Of a stretch of DNA of 64,000 nucleotides, positions 16,776 to 24,993 are shown in pieces. Numbering within the stretch: the stretch's first letter is position 1; each line of letters begins with the position of its first letter. A program made the translations under genes and the position numbers. A model generated the notes under the pieces. That model had not been told where the DNA came from, searched no databases, and saw only the letters and a program-made list of their open reading frames with translations. Origin of the DNA: Rhizobium sp. BK602 (GTDB lineage: Bacteria; Pseudomonadota; Alphaproteobacteria; Rhizobiales; Rhizobiaceae); the NCBI RefSeq assembly GCF_014195095.1, contig NZ_JACIBC010000009.1:62001-126000 (forward strand), in the 5' to 3' direction.

Positions 16776-16790
16776 GAACAAATAAAGAAC
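16776..16790. promoter_or_regulatory. SOS (LexA) box, GAAC-N7-GAAC
   Basis: GAACAAATAAAGAAC is an exact match to the alphaproteobacterial LexA direct repeat (GTTC-N7-GTTC read on the minus strand), with an AT-rich spacer. It lies in the divergent region between the 2H phosphoesterase (85 bases from its start) and ogt (188 bases from its start). On the minus strand it overlaps where -35/-10 elements could lie. Confidence 0.75.
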
Positions 16791-16978
16791 AAAATGCTCG
16801 ACAACGGCGGTAGTCGATATTAGGCTGTGCATGAGCCTCATGACCGCAACATTGCCGCTTTCCCTGTTGTTCTTCGGGCGGCGAAATGCCGATAGCGGTC
16901 ATGCCGCGCAAGAATCGGGTTGAACTCGACCCTTGGAAGCATGATTTTCGTGGCAAGTGGAAACATGGAGATTGAGCC

Positions 16979-17542
16979 ATGAGCGATGCACGGCACTCTT
17001 ATCTGGTCTTTGAAACCGCGGGTGGATTCTGCGGGATCGCCTGGAACGATATCGGCGTCACCCGCTTCCAGCTGCCGACGAAAAGCGCCGGCGCGACCGA
17101 GCGCCTGCTGCTGCAACGGCGGTCGGATGCCCGCCCCGGCACGCCGACGCCGGACGTGGTCGCGGCGATTGATGCGGTGAAACGTTACTTCGCCGGCGAA
17201 GAAGTCGATTTCTCCGGCGTTAAGCTGGATCTCGGCGAGCAGGATGCCTTCTTCAAACAGGTCTACGCCGCCGCCCGCCAGATTGGATGGGGCAGCACCA
17301 CGACCTATGGCGCGCTGGCGAAGCAGCTCGGCGCGGGACCGGAAGCGGCGCGGGATGTCGGCCAGGCGATGGCGAAAAACCCCGTGGCGCTGATCATCCC
17401 CTGCCACCGGGTTCTCGCCGCCGGCGGCAAGATCGGCGGCTTCTCGGCGCCCGGCGGCTCCACCGCCAAGGCCCGGATGCTGGAGTTGGAGGGTGTCCAG
17501 CTCGCGCCGCCGAAGCCGGTGCAGCAATCGCTGGGATTTTAA
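16979..17542 (+). CDS. ogt: O6-methylguanine-DNA methyltransferase
   Basis: The 187-residue protein has the active-site motif PCHRV with the methyl-accepting Cys at 142, preceded by VGQAMAKNPVALII. GSTTTYGALA (105-114) is the conserved stretch before the DNA-binding helix, and GGFSAPGG follows the active site. It repairs O6-alkylguanine by suicide transfer to Cys142. There is no Ada N-terminal domain. A GGAG lies about ten bases upstream of the ATG. The SOS box in its upstream region fits a repair role. Confidence 0.95.
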   Translation: MSDARHSYLVFETAGGFCGIAWNDIGVTRFQLPTKSAGATERLLLQRRSDARPGTPTPDVVAAIDAVKRYFAGEEVDFSGVKLDLGEQDAFFKQVYAAARQIGWGSTTTYGALAKQLGAGPEAARDVGQAMAKNPVALIIPCHRVLAAGGKIGGFSAPGGSTAKARMLELEGVQLAPPKPVQQSLGF

Positions 17543-17573
17543 GCGGTGGTTGAGGCGGACTGCTCGTTGCCGC

Positions 17574-18491
17574 TCAGGGTCTTTCGATCCAGCGGCTGTC
17601 CAGCGAGCGGAACAGCGCCGCGATCCAGTCGATGAAAACGCGGACCTGTGGTGCGAGATGCTCGCGGTTGGGATACATGATGGATAGGGGCAGGCGAAAC
17701 GCTTGGCTATCCGGCAGTACCTGCACCAGCCGGCCGGCCTCCAGATGCTCGGCAACGCTCGTCCCCGCCACCTGGATGAGGCCGTAGCCGGCAAGCGCGC
17801 AGGCAATGAATGCCTCGGTGTCGTTGACCAGGATGGCGGGCGGCATCTTGACGGTATGGTGCCGTCCGTTTTCCGGCATCTGCCATTCCATGATGCGCCG
17901 TCCGCGTCCCGAGAAATACAGGACCGCCCGGTGAGCGGCGAGATCCTCGATCGATTGCGGCGTTCCGTGCTCGGTGAGGTAGCCGGGCGAAGCGCATATG
18001 ACCATCCTCGCATGGGCAATGAGGCGGCTGACCATGCTGCCGGCCGGAAGGCTCCCAAGCCGCAGCACGCAGTCGATTCCCTCGGCGATCAGATCCGCCG
18101 GCTGATCGCTGACGCCGAGGATCAGCTCTATGCCGGGATAACGGCGGCTGAACTCCGGCAGGCGGGGAATGATCAGCGGTTTTGCAAGCGCGACCGGAAT
18201 GTCGATGCGCAGCCGCCCGCGTGGCGTATCGGCCGATCCTCCGAAGAGATTTCGGACATCGGAGACATCGGCGAGAAGCCGCACCGCCCGCTCATGGAAA
18301 AGCTCGCCTTCCCCCGTCAGGCTGATGCGTCTGGTCGTACGATGCAGCAGGCGCGCGCCGACCATGCCTTCGAGGCCGCGGACCGCATTGGTAACGCCTG
18401 GGCGGGCCATCCGAAGAGCCTCGGCGGCGCGCGCAAAGCTGCCATTGTCGACCACAGCCACGAAGATCCTCAGTTGCTGGACGAAATCCAT
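17574..18491 (-). CDS. LysR-family transcriptional regulator
   Basis: The 305-residue protein has the LysR helix-turn-helix (MDFVQQLRIFVAVVDNGSFARAAEAL, then HRTTRRISLTGEG near 55-67) and a periplasmic-binding-like effector domain. The ATG at 18491 gives the canonical length; an upstream ATG at 18506 would add five residues. It is transcribed away from the MDR reductase gene at 18691, with a 199-base shared region containing dyads, so it probably controls that gene and itself. It converges on ogt. Confidence 0.92.
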   Translation of the reverse strand: MDFVQQLRIFVAVVDNGSFARAAEALRMARPGVTNAVRGLEGMVGARLLHRTTRRISLTGEGELFHERAVRLLADVSDVRNLFGGSADTPRGRLRIDIPVALAKPLIIPRLPEFSRRYPGIELILGVSDQPADLIAEGIDCVLRLGSLPAGSMVSRLIAHARMVICASPGYLTEHGTPQSIEDLAAHRAVLYFSGRGRRIMEWQMPENGRHHTVKMPPAILVNDTEAFIACALAGYGLIQVAGTSVAEHLEAGRLVQVLPDSQAFRLPLSIMYPNREHLAPQVRVFIDWIAALFRSLDSRWIERP

Positions 18492-18532
18492 CCGGTTCTT
18501 TCCCATTCCCTGCCGTGCCGATCCTATCATTA

Positions 18533-18552
18533 TTATCGATATTGATAACAAT
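18533..18552. promoter_or_regulatory. AT-rich overlapping dyads, LysR operator candidate
   Basis: TTATC-N6-GATAA (18533-18548) overlaps ATTG-ATAA-CAAT (18541-18552). Both are perfect small palindromes in a short AT-rich patch 42 bases upstream of the LysR start. LysR sites are typically interrupted dyads with an ATC-N6-GAT-like core, as here. Confidence 0.5.
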
Positions 18553-18690
18553 GTAAGCAAAATTCCGAATCTTCCCGGTAACGGAGCGGCGGTCTAGCTT
18601 CTGCCCGAAAACGCTGATTGGCGGGCCTTGCCGATACATCTGGTTCTTCGATGAGCAGGCAAGCCGATCACTGCCAGGAAAGGAAATTCC

Positions 18691-19680
18691 ATGCCCCGTA
18701 TCGTCCGCTTCCATGACTATGGCGACGCAGACGTCCTCAGGATCGAGGAGCTGCCGGTTGCGGCTCCCGCTGCCGACGAAGTCCAGATTTCTGTACGCAG
18801 CATCGGCCTGAATCGCGCCGAAACCATGTTCCGCCGCAACGCCTATCTGCAGGAGGCGGTGTTTCCGAGCCAATTGGGCTATGAGGCCGCCGGCATCGTC
18901 GCAGCCGTTGGCGCCGGCGTGACCGATTTCAAACCCGGCGACGCGGTGAGCGTGATCCCGACACTGGATATGGCGCGCTGGGGCACCTATGGCGAACGCA
19001 TCAATATCCCCGCCCGGCATGTGGTCAGGCACCCGGCCAATGTATCCTTCGAGGAGGCTGCCGCCGCGTGGATGCAATATATCACCGCGTGGGGTGCCCT
19101 GATCGAGCAGGCGAAATTGTCGGCCGGCGATTTCGTGATCGTCACGGCGGCGTCGAGCAGCGTCGGCATTGCCGCCTTCGAGATCGCGCGGGCCGTCGGC
19201 GCGACGGTGATCGCGACGACCCGCACCAGCGCCAAGCGGCAGGCCCTTCTCGATGCGGGTGCCCATCATGTCATCGCCACATCCGAAGAGGATCTGGTCG
19301 CCAGGGTGATGGACATCACCGCCGGCGCCGGCGCCCGCGTGGTCTTCGATCCGGTCGGCGGGCCGTCCTTCGAACCGCTGACGAGCAGCATGGCCCGAGG
19401 CGGCATCCTGATCGAATATGGCGCCTTGAGCAGCGAGCCCACGCCTTTTCCGCTCTTCACCGTGCTCGGCAGGAGCCTGACGCTCAAGGGCTATCTTTAC
19501 ACCGAAGTCATCGCGGACGACGCTATTCTCGATCGTGCGAAGGCGTTCATCACCGCCGGTCTCGCATCGGGCCAGCTCAAGCCGCTGATCGCAAGGGTGT
19601 TCCCCTTCGAGCAGATCCGGGAGGCGACGCGGTTTCTGGAGTCGAACGAGCAGATCGGCAAGATCGTCGTCAACCTCTGA
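18691..19680 (+). CDS. Zinc-free MDR oxidoreductase (quinone/enone reductase type)
   Basis: The 329-residue protein matches the medium-chain reductase fold: GLNRAETMFRRNAY about 38-51, GYEAAGIVAAVGAGV about 62-76, and a Rossmann segment VTAASSSVGIAAFEIARAVGA about 149-170 in which the usual Gly-rich motif reads SSSVG. No catalytic-zinc Cys/His pattern is seen. It likely reduces quinones or alpha,beta-unsaturated carbonyls with NADPH. AAAGG lies in the leader before the ATG. It is divergent from the LysR gene at 17574 and convergent with the one at 19721. Confidence 0.9.
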   Translation: MPRIVRFHDYGDADVLRIEELPVAAPAADEVQISVRSIGLNRAETMFRRNAYLQEAVFPSQLGYEAAGIVAAVGAGVTDFKPGDAVSVIPTLDMARWGTYGERINIPARHVVRHPANVSFEEAAAAWMQYITAWGALIEQAKLSAGDFVIVTAASSSVGIAAFEIARAVGATVIATTRTSAKRQALLDAGAHHVIATSEEDLVARVMDITAGAGARVVFDPVGGPSFEPLTSSMARGGILIEYGALSSEPTPFPLFTVLGRSLTLKGYLYTEVIADDAILDRAKAFITAGLASGQLKPLIARVFPFEQIREATRFLESNEQIGKIVVNL

Positions 19681-19687
19681 ATTCTCC

Positions 19688-19703
19688 GGGAACGGGCGTT
19701 CCC
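19688..19703. terminator. Hairpin between convergent genes
   Basis: GGGAACG and CGTTCCC form a seven-base stem separated by two bases, eight bases past the MDR stop and 18 bases from the LysR stop. It has no U-tract on either side, so it is at best a weak bidirectional terminator. Confidence 0.4.
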
Positions 19704-19720
19704 TGGGCAGGGGGGAGATC

Positions 19721-20653
19721 CTAACGCTCGGGCCGCGCCCGTTCGATGCCGGCGATGGCGGCGATCTCCTCGGCGAGGAAATCGACCAGCAGCCTGACCC
19801 TGGCAATTCCCGTGCGCTCGGGAACGATCAGCATGTTGAGGGGCACGGGCGGCAGTCTGTAGTCGGGTAGAATTTCCACCAGCCCGCCCGTCGCCAACAG
19901 ATCGTCGATGAGCCAGTGATGGGCGGGGGCGATGCCGCGCCCCGCGGCGAGGGCTTCGCGGGCCGCCAGCCCGTGATCGACGCGCAGCCGCCCGCCGAAG
20001 GATACCGCATGGCGCTCGCCGTCCGGCCCGTCGAGAACCAGATTGTCGCTGCCTGCAATGTTCGACATGCGGATGTTCTCGTGGCCGGCCAGATCCCGCG
20101 GAACGACAGGCGTTCCGCGCGCCGCCAGATAGGCCGGGGCTGCCACCAGCACGCGCCGGCTTTGGCCGAGGGCGCGCAGTTTCATCGAGCTGTCGGTGAG
20201 CGGCCCCAGGCGCAGCGCGATATCGACGCCCTCTGCCACGAGGTCGATGCGCTCGTCGGTGAGGCTGAGATCGATGCCGATCTCGGGATAGCGGTCCTGA
20301 AACGAAAAGATCAGCCGGCTGACATGCCGGACGCCGAAGGCGGCCGTGCAGGAGATGCGGATCGTGCCGGCAGGCGCCCCGCGCGTGCTGCGCGCCTCGT
20401 CGCCGGCCTGCTCGACCAGACGCAGGATCTGGATACTGTCGGCATAGTAGCGGCTGCCCTCATCGGTCATGGTGACGCGCCGGGTGGTGCGCGACAGCAG
20501 GGGGACGCCGATGGCTTCCTCCAGTTCCCGCAGATGCCGCGTCACCGTCGACTGGCCGATCCCCAGTTCGCGCGCCACCGCCGACAGGCTGCCGCGCTCC
20601 GCCACACGGACGAAAGTTCGCATTCGTTCGAGCGTGACTTCGGATTTATCCAT
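19721..20653 (-). CDS. LysR-family transcriptional regulator
   Basis: The 310-residue protein has a LysR DNA-binding domain (VTLERMRTFVRVAERGSLSAVARELGIGQSTVTRHLRELE, residues 6-46) and an effector domain of the CrgA/DmlR-like class (VAEGVDIALRLGPLTDSSM). The start at 20653 lies 99 bases from the divergent MdaB-like flavoprotein gene, so it probably regulates that reductase and itself, in response to a quinone or related electrophile (inference). Confidence 0.92.
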   Translation of the reverse strand: MDKSEVTLERMRTFVRVAERGSLSAVARELGIGQSTVTRHLRELEEAIGVPLLSRTTRRVTMTDEGSRYYADSIQILRLVEQAGDEARSTRGAPAGTIRISCTAAFGVRHVSRLIFSFQDRYPEIGIDLSLTDERIDLVAEGVDIALRLGPLTDSSMKLRALGQSRRVLVAAPAYLAARGTPVVPRDLAGHENIRMSNIAGSDNLVLDGPDGERHAVSFGGRLRVDHGLAAREALAAGRGIAPAHHWLIDDLLATGGLVEILPDYRLPPVPLNMLIVPERTGIARVRLLVDFLAEEIAAIAGIERARPER

Positions 20654-20676
20654 TTTTCGGCATGATCTTATACATT

Positions 20677-20709
20677 CCCGATATATAGCGGATTATTCGG
20701 GTGTTGACT
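20677..20709. promoter_or_regulatory. Dyad and -35-like element in the LysR/MdaB divergent promoter
   Basis: CCCGA (20677-20681) and TCGGG (20697-20701) form an interrupted dyad, and a TTGACT at 20704-20709 resembles a -35 box for the rightward gene. I see no clear -10. The position, about 45-75 bases before the MdaB-like ATG, fits activator binding. Confidence 0.4.
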
Positions 20710-20752
20710 ACTTTGCGGTTCGATCGTCCATTCACGTAAGGATTGCTGCCCC

Positions 20753-21550
20753 ATGAAAGTTCTGCTCGTCTTCGCCCACCCCGAACCGCGTTCGCTCAAC
20801 GGCGCGCTGCGCGACGTCGCCGTCAAGGAATTGCAGGCGCAAGGCCATGAGGTGCGGGTGTCGGACCTCTATGCCGACGGCTGGAAATCGGAAATCGACC
20901 GCGCCGATTTCCCCTCCTTGGCAGCGGATGCCCGCCTGATGCCGGTGGCGGCCTCCAGGAACGCCTTCGGCACCGACACGCTGACCGACGATGTCAAAGC
21001 CGAGATCGAGAAGCTCCTGTGGGCGGATGTCCTGATCCTGCAATTCCCCCTCTGGTGGTTCTCCATGCCGGCCATCCTGAAGGGCTGGGTCGACCGCGTC
21101 TTCGCCTTCGGTTTCGCCTATGGCGTCGGCGAACACAGCGACAAGCGCTGGGGAGACCGCTATGGTGAAGGGACCCTCGTGGGCAAGCGCGCCATGCTGA
21201 TCGTCACCGCCGGCGGCTGGGAGGCGCATTACGCATCCCGCGGCGTCAATGGACCGATCGACGACTTGCTGTTCCCGATCAATCACGGGATTCTCTATTA
21301 TCCCGGCTATGACGTGCTTCCGCCCTTCGTGACCTACAGCGTCGATCGTCTCGACGAGGCCGGCTTCGAGCCCGTTGCCGAAAGCCTGCGCGCGCGCATG
21401 CGCACCCTCGAAACGACGCCCCCCATTCCCTATCGCCGTCAGAATGGCGGCGATTATCATATTCCGAGCATGCAGCTGCGCCCGGAGCTGGGCGAGGCCG
21501 TCGCGGCCGGCTTCGCACTGCATGTGCAGGACGAGACGGCGGCGGGTTAG
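20753..21550 (+). CDS. NAD(P)H:quinone oxidoreductase (flavodoxin fold, MdaB/NQO1-like)
   Basis: The 265-residue protein begins MKVLLVFAHPEPRSLNGAL, the flavin-phosphate loop of this family, and has FPLWWFSMPAILKGWVDRVF at about 99-118, the NQO1-type FAD-binding and active-site segment. It should be a soluble FAD or FMN homodimer that reduces quinones by two electrons without semiquinone. AAGGA lies about ten bases before the ATG. Its divergent LysR neighbour is the likely regulator. Confidence 0.93.
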   Translation: MKVLLVFAHPEPRSLNGALRDVAVKELQAQGHEVRVSDLYADGWKSEIDRADFPSLAADARLMPVAASRNAFGTDTLTDDVKAEIEKLLWADVLILQFPLWWFSMPAILKGWVDRVFAFGFAYGVGEHSDKRWGDRYGEGTLVGKRAMLIVTAGGWEAHYASRGVNGPIDDLLFPINHGILYYPGYDVLPPFVTYSVDRLDEAGFEPVAESLRARMRTLETTPPIPYRRQNGGDYHIPSMQLRPELGEAVAAGFALHVQDETAAG

Positions 21551-21581
21551 CCGGATGCCGCTCTTCCGCGGCCGATGCCGT

Positions 21582-22013
21582 TCACTCAGGCCAGGCGATG
21601 CGGATCGGGCGCGTTCCGATCGGAGCGCCCGTCGCCCGGTCGATCATGACCGGATCGATCTCCGTTCCGGCCTCGGCGTCGAAGAACCGGGTGACGCCGT
21701 CTGCGTTGCGGTGCTTTCGCCCCCAGGCGCCGATCGCGAACAGGACCGGCAGGAAGTCCAGGCCAGCCGCCGTCAGCACATATTCGTCGCGCGGCGGCCG
21801 CTCCGAATAGCGCCGCTTCTCCAGCAGCCCATCCTCCGTCAGCGCCGCTAACCGGCGGGTCAGCATCGTCGGCGCGATGCTGAGGCTCTTGCGGAATTCG
21901 TCGAAGCGGGTGAGGCCGGCATGGGCATCCCGCAGGATCAGCATGCTCCATGCATCTCCCACCAGCGAGAGGCTGCGGGCGATCAGGCATGGCTGGTCTG
22001 AAAGATTCTGCAT
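21582..22013 (-). CDS. HxlR-family transcriptional regulator
   Basis: The 143-residue winged-helix protein shows the HxlR signature: PCLIARSLSLVGDAWSMLILRDA (N-terminal Cys near residue 9), then FDEFRKSLSIAPTMLTRRLAAL and a YVLTAAG wing. Several HxlR proteins, such as YodB and QorR, sense quinones or aldehydes through the N-terminal Cys, and the Cys is present here. The ATG at 22013 is favoured because family homology begins near it; an ATG at 22046 would run through the repeated operator. Divergent from an SDR/MDR operon it probably represses. Confidence 0.93.
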   Translation of the reverse strand: MQNLSDQPCLIARSLSLVGDAWSMLILRDAHAGLTRFDEFRKSLSIAPTMLTRRLAALTEDGLLEKRRYSERPPRDEYVLTAAGLDFLPVLFAIGAWGRKHRNADGVTRFFDAEAGTEIDPVMIDRATGAPIGTRPIRIAWPE

Positions 22014-22026
22014 GTTAGTATCTTTT

Positions 22027-22065
22027 TGATAGTGACTTAGTTTCAAAATGATAGTAACTTAGTTT
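22027..22065. promoter_or_regulatory. Two 17-base direct repeats, probable HxlR operator
   Basis: TGATAGTGACTTAGTTT (22027-22043) and TGATAGTAACTTAGTTT (22049-22065) differ at one base and start 22 bases apart, two turns of the helix. They occupy most of the short control region between the HxlR gene (start 22013) and the SDR gene (start 22104). The arrangement suits two regulator dimers bound side by side. Confidence 0.75.
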
Positions 22066-22103
22066 TCATCGATGTTCCACGGCAAAAATGAAAGCTGAGA
22101 CGA

Positions 22104-22919
22104 ATGAGCAATAGAGAACGCGGCGTCGCCCTGGTCACGGGCGCTTCCTCCGGCATCGGGCTGGCGACGGCACGAGCGCTGCGCCGTGACGGCTACCGGG
22201 TGTTCGGCACCAGCCGGAAACCGATGGCGGATACCTCGGATGGTGTGACGATGCTGGTCTGCGACGTCACCGATGATGCGTCCGTGCGCAATATGGTCGA
22301 CGATATTATCAGCCGTGCCGGGCGGATCGATCTTCTCGTCAACAATGCCGGGATCGGGCTGCTCGGAGGGGCCGAGGAGTCCTCCGCCGCGCAGGCAAAG
22401 GCGCTGTTCGACGTGAATGTCTTCGGCGTCGTGCGCCTGACGAATGCGATCCTGCCTGTCATGCGGCGCCAGCGAAAAGGCCGGATCGTCAATCTGAGTT
22501 CCATTCTCGGGCTGATCCCGGCGCCGTTCAACGCCCTCTATGCGTCGACCAAGCACGCGATCGAGGGCTATTCGGAATCGCTCGACCATGAGGTGCGGAC
22601 GCAAGGCATCCGCGTCGTGCTGGTGGAGCCCGGCGTCACCCGCACCTCCTTCGAGGAAAATCTCACGCGACCGGATCAGCCGCTGCCTGTCTATGATACC
22701 GTTCGTGCCGATGCCGAGATGCTGATGCGTGAAGTCGTCGAGACCGGAGATGCACCGGAGATCGTCGCGGAGATGGTGGTGAGGGCGGCCAACGCGGCAT
22801 CGCCGAAACGGCGATACACTGCAGGCAAGGCGGCCGGCCAGGTCCGTTTCATACGCCGTTTTCTGCCCGAGTCGTTCGTCGACAAGAATCTGCGCAAATT
22901 CAACCGACTTCCGGCCTGA
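22104..22919 (+). CDS. Short-chain dehydrogenase/reductase
   Basis: The 271-residue classical SDR has the cofactor motif TGASSGIG (12-19), NNAG (about 80-83), a catalytic Ser in LSSILG and the YASTK motif (Tyr-x-x-x-Lys). An Arg-rich TSRKP after beta-2 suggests NADP preference. The substrate is unknown. It is separated by 35 bases from the following MDR gene, so both probably form one operon repressed by the divergent HxlR protein. Confidence 0.92.
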   Translation: MSNRERGVALVTGASSGIGLATARALRRDGYRVFGTSRKPMADTSDGVTMLVCDVTDDASVRNMVDDIISRAGRIDLLVNNAGIGLLGGAEESSAAQAKALFDVNVFGVVRLTNAILPVMRRQRKGRIVNLSSILGLIPAPFNALYASTKHAIEGYSESLDHEVRTQGIRVVLVEPGVTRTSFEENLTRPDQPLPVYDTVRADAEMLMREVVETGDAPEIVAEMVVRAANAASPKRRYTAGKAAGQVRFIRRFLPESFVDKNLRKFNRLPA

Positions 22920-22954
22920 GCCCTATCGCCACACCGCTACGAAAGCCCATACAC

Positions 22955-23956
22955 ATGAAAGCATTCCTGATCGATCGCTACGCCAAAGGCGAGCCTCTGC
23001 GTTTCGGCGAAGCCCCTGAGCCGGAGCTGCGGGAAAACGACGTCCTCGTCCGGATTCATGCCACCAGCGTCAACCCGTTGGACAGCAAGATCAGGGACGG
23101 CGAGTTCAAGCTCATCCTGCCGTACCGCCTGCCGCTGATCCTTGGCAATGACGCGGCGGGCGTCGTGGTCCGGGTCGGGCCCAAGGTCAGGCGTTTCAAG
23201 CCGGGCGACGAAGTCTATGCGCGTCCGGCCAAGGACCGCATCGGCACCTTCGCGGAGCTCATCGCGATGGACGAGGCCGATGTGGCGGCAAAGCCGAAGA
23301 CCCTGACGATGGAAGAGGCGGCATCGATGCCGCTGGTCGCCCTGACCGCCTGGCAGGCGCTGGTCGAGCGGGCAAAGCTGAAGAAGGGGCAGAAGGTCCT
23401 GATCCATGCCGGCTCGGGTGGCGTCGGGGCGATCGCCATCCAGCTCGCCAAGCATATCGGCGCGACCGTGGCGACGACCACGAGCACGGCCAATGTCGAT
23501 CTCGTCAGAAGCCTCGGAGCGGATGTCGTCGTCGACTACAAGAAGGACGATTTCGAAAATGTCCTGCAGGGCTATGACGTCGTGCTGAACAGTCTCGGCA
23601 AGGAGACGCTGGAGAAATCGCTGCGCGTTCTGAAGCCGGGCGGAAAGCTCATCTCGATCTCCGGTCCGCCCGATCCGGAATTTGCCAGGGAAAACGGCTT
23701 CGGCTGGCTGCTTCGGCAGGTCATGCGCGCCTTGAGCTTCGGCATCCGCAGGAAATCGAAGCGTCTTGGCGTCAGCTATTCCTTCCTCTTCATGAAGTCG
23801 AGTGGCGTTCAGCTTGAACAGATCGCCGCGCTGATCGAGACGGGAGCCATACGCCCCGTCATCGATCGGGTCTTCCCGTTCGAGAAGACCAACGAGGCGC
23901 TGGCCCATGTCGAGACCGGTCGCGCCAAGGGCAAGGTCGTGATCGCGGTGAAGTGA
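22955..23956 (+). CDS. NADP-dependent MDR oxidoreductase
   Basis: The 333-residue protein is a zinc-free medium-chain reductase: SVNPLDSKIRDGEFK at about 33-47, GNDAAGVVVRVG about 62-73, and HAGSGGVGAIAIQLAKHIGA about 150-169 for NADP binding. A NSLGKETLEKSLRVLKPGG segment follows, as in quinone/enone reductases of the RTN4IP1-like group. It is the second gene of the SDR-MDR pair and likely acts on reactive carbonyls or quinones, like its neighbours. Confidence 0.92.
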   Translation: MKAFLIDRYAKGEPLRFGEAPEPELRENDVLVRIHATSVNPLDSKIRDGEFKLILPYRLPLILGNDAAGVVVRVGPKVRRFKPGDEVYARPAKDRIGTFAELIAMDEADVAAKPKTLTMEEAASMPLVALTAWQALVERAKLKKGQKVLIHAGSGGVGAIAIQLAKHIGATVATTTSTANVDLVRSLGADVVVDYKKDDFENVLQGYDVVLNSLGKETLEKSLRVLKPGGKLISISGPPDPEFARENGFGWLLRQVMRALSFGIRRKSKRLGVSYSFLFMKSSGVQLEQIAALIETGAIRPVIDRVFPFEKTNEALAHVETGRAKGKVVIAVK

Positions 23957-24068
23957 GGCATATTGGAACCCCCAAGTTCCGGGACTTCGTTTTGGAGACC
24001 CGGAACGTCTTGCCGTCGGTCTGGCGAGCCAGTGGCGGTGGGCGGTTCCTTGCCCTCTTCATTGCGGG

Positions 24069-24653
24069 CTATTCAACAGGCTGGTCTGTCGCCTGGGTTA
24101 TCGCCAATCTCATCTCGCGATAATGTTGCGTCAATCTCGTCAGATCGAACGCCCTGTTGAGCCCGCTCGGATTTGGAAGCACCCAGATCGAAGTGCCGGC
24201 AAAATCGTCCGGCTGCCTGCCCCATTCGATCTGTCTGCGGAGGCTGATTGCTGCATATGCCGCCTTGCCCAGAAACGCCAAATTCCCTGGCGCAAGCCGT
24301 CTGATCTTCTCTTCCAGCGCGGGACTGGCGGTGATGTAGTCGTGTTTCTTTAGCTCGCTGGCGCTTTTCGTGGGACGGGAGACTGCCGATGTCAGGCCCA
24401 GGCCGTATCGCAGCATCTCCCGTTCTTCCTCCGCCCGCAGCAGGCGCGGCGTAAAGCCGGCGAGATGCAGGACGCGCCAGAAGCGGTTGCTGCGGTTCGA
24501 GAAATTGTGGCCGTCGCGATGGGCGGACAAGGCGGGATTCAATCCGCAGAAAATCACGGACAATCGCGGAGCAAGAATCTCCGACAGTCCACCGGCGGGC
24601 GCGGCTGTTTCGCTTTGAACGTCCATATTCTCGGCCATGGCATCATCTTGCAT
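24069..24653 (-). CDS. mug: G/U mismatch-specific DNA glycosylase
   Basis: The protein matches Mug: FCGLNPALSAHRDGHNFS (the GINPG-type active-site loop, here with Ala for the second Gly), NRFWRVLHLAGFTPRLL, AFLGKAAY, and the C-terminal VLPNPSGLNRA, where NPSG forms the wall of the base pocket. It removes uracil or ethenocytosine opposite guanine. The start is uncertain: ATGs at 24653 (194 residues) and 24638 are both plausible and neither has a good ribosome site. It converges on the MDR gene. Confidence 0.9.
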   Translation of the reverse strand: MQDDAMAENMDVQSETAAPAGGLSEILAPRLSVIFCGLNPALSAHRDGHNFSNRSNRFWRVLHLAGFTPRLLRAEEEREMLRYGLGLTSAVSRPTKSASELKKHDYITASPALEEKIRRLAPGNLAFLGKAAYAAISLRRQIEWGRQPDDFAGTSIWVLPNPSGLNRAFDLTRLTQHYREMRLAITQATDQPVE

Positions 24654-24993
24654 AGGGAGACGTCCGGGTGACAGTGGAAACGAGAAAAGACGCGGCGTAA
24701 TTGCCGTGTCCTCATCGAAGTTAACCGATGGGCTATCGCCTGACCATCGCCGACCTCGGGCTTTCGCGGGGCAGCCCATTGGCCGAAGCCGCGCGACGGG
24801 CGACGAGCTCGTGGATGGAACGATATCACCGCCGGCCTTACTCCGCCCGGATGATGGGTTCCTGCTCTAACGCTTTGTTATTATCGTGCTTTGGAACTAA
24901 TGACGTGCGAAACTGTTCAGCTATAACTTGGATACGACACCGAAGTCGTACCCGGCCGGCTGGGTAAGCGGCGTTCTTGAGGAGTATCTCATC
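24654..24993. other. Intergenic region between mug and the exported protein gene
   Basis: This 340-base stretch holds the promoters of two divergent genes. It includes a dyad TACGAC-N6-GTCGTA (24933-24950), 43 bases before the exported-protein start, and an AT-rich patch around 24870-24900. A 79-codon frame from 24728 has no recognisable homology or ribosome site and I do not call it. Confidence 0.45.

Noticed and set aside
24728..24967. 79-codon plus-strand frame between mug and the exported-protein gene
   Set aside because: No ribosome site, no homology recognised, and it runs into the dyad and leader of the real gene.
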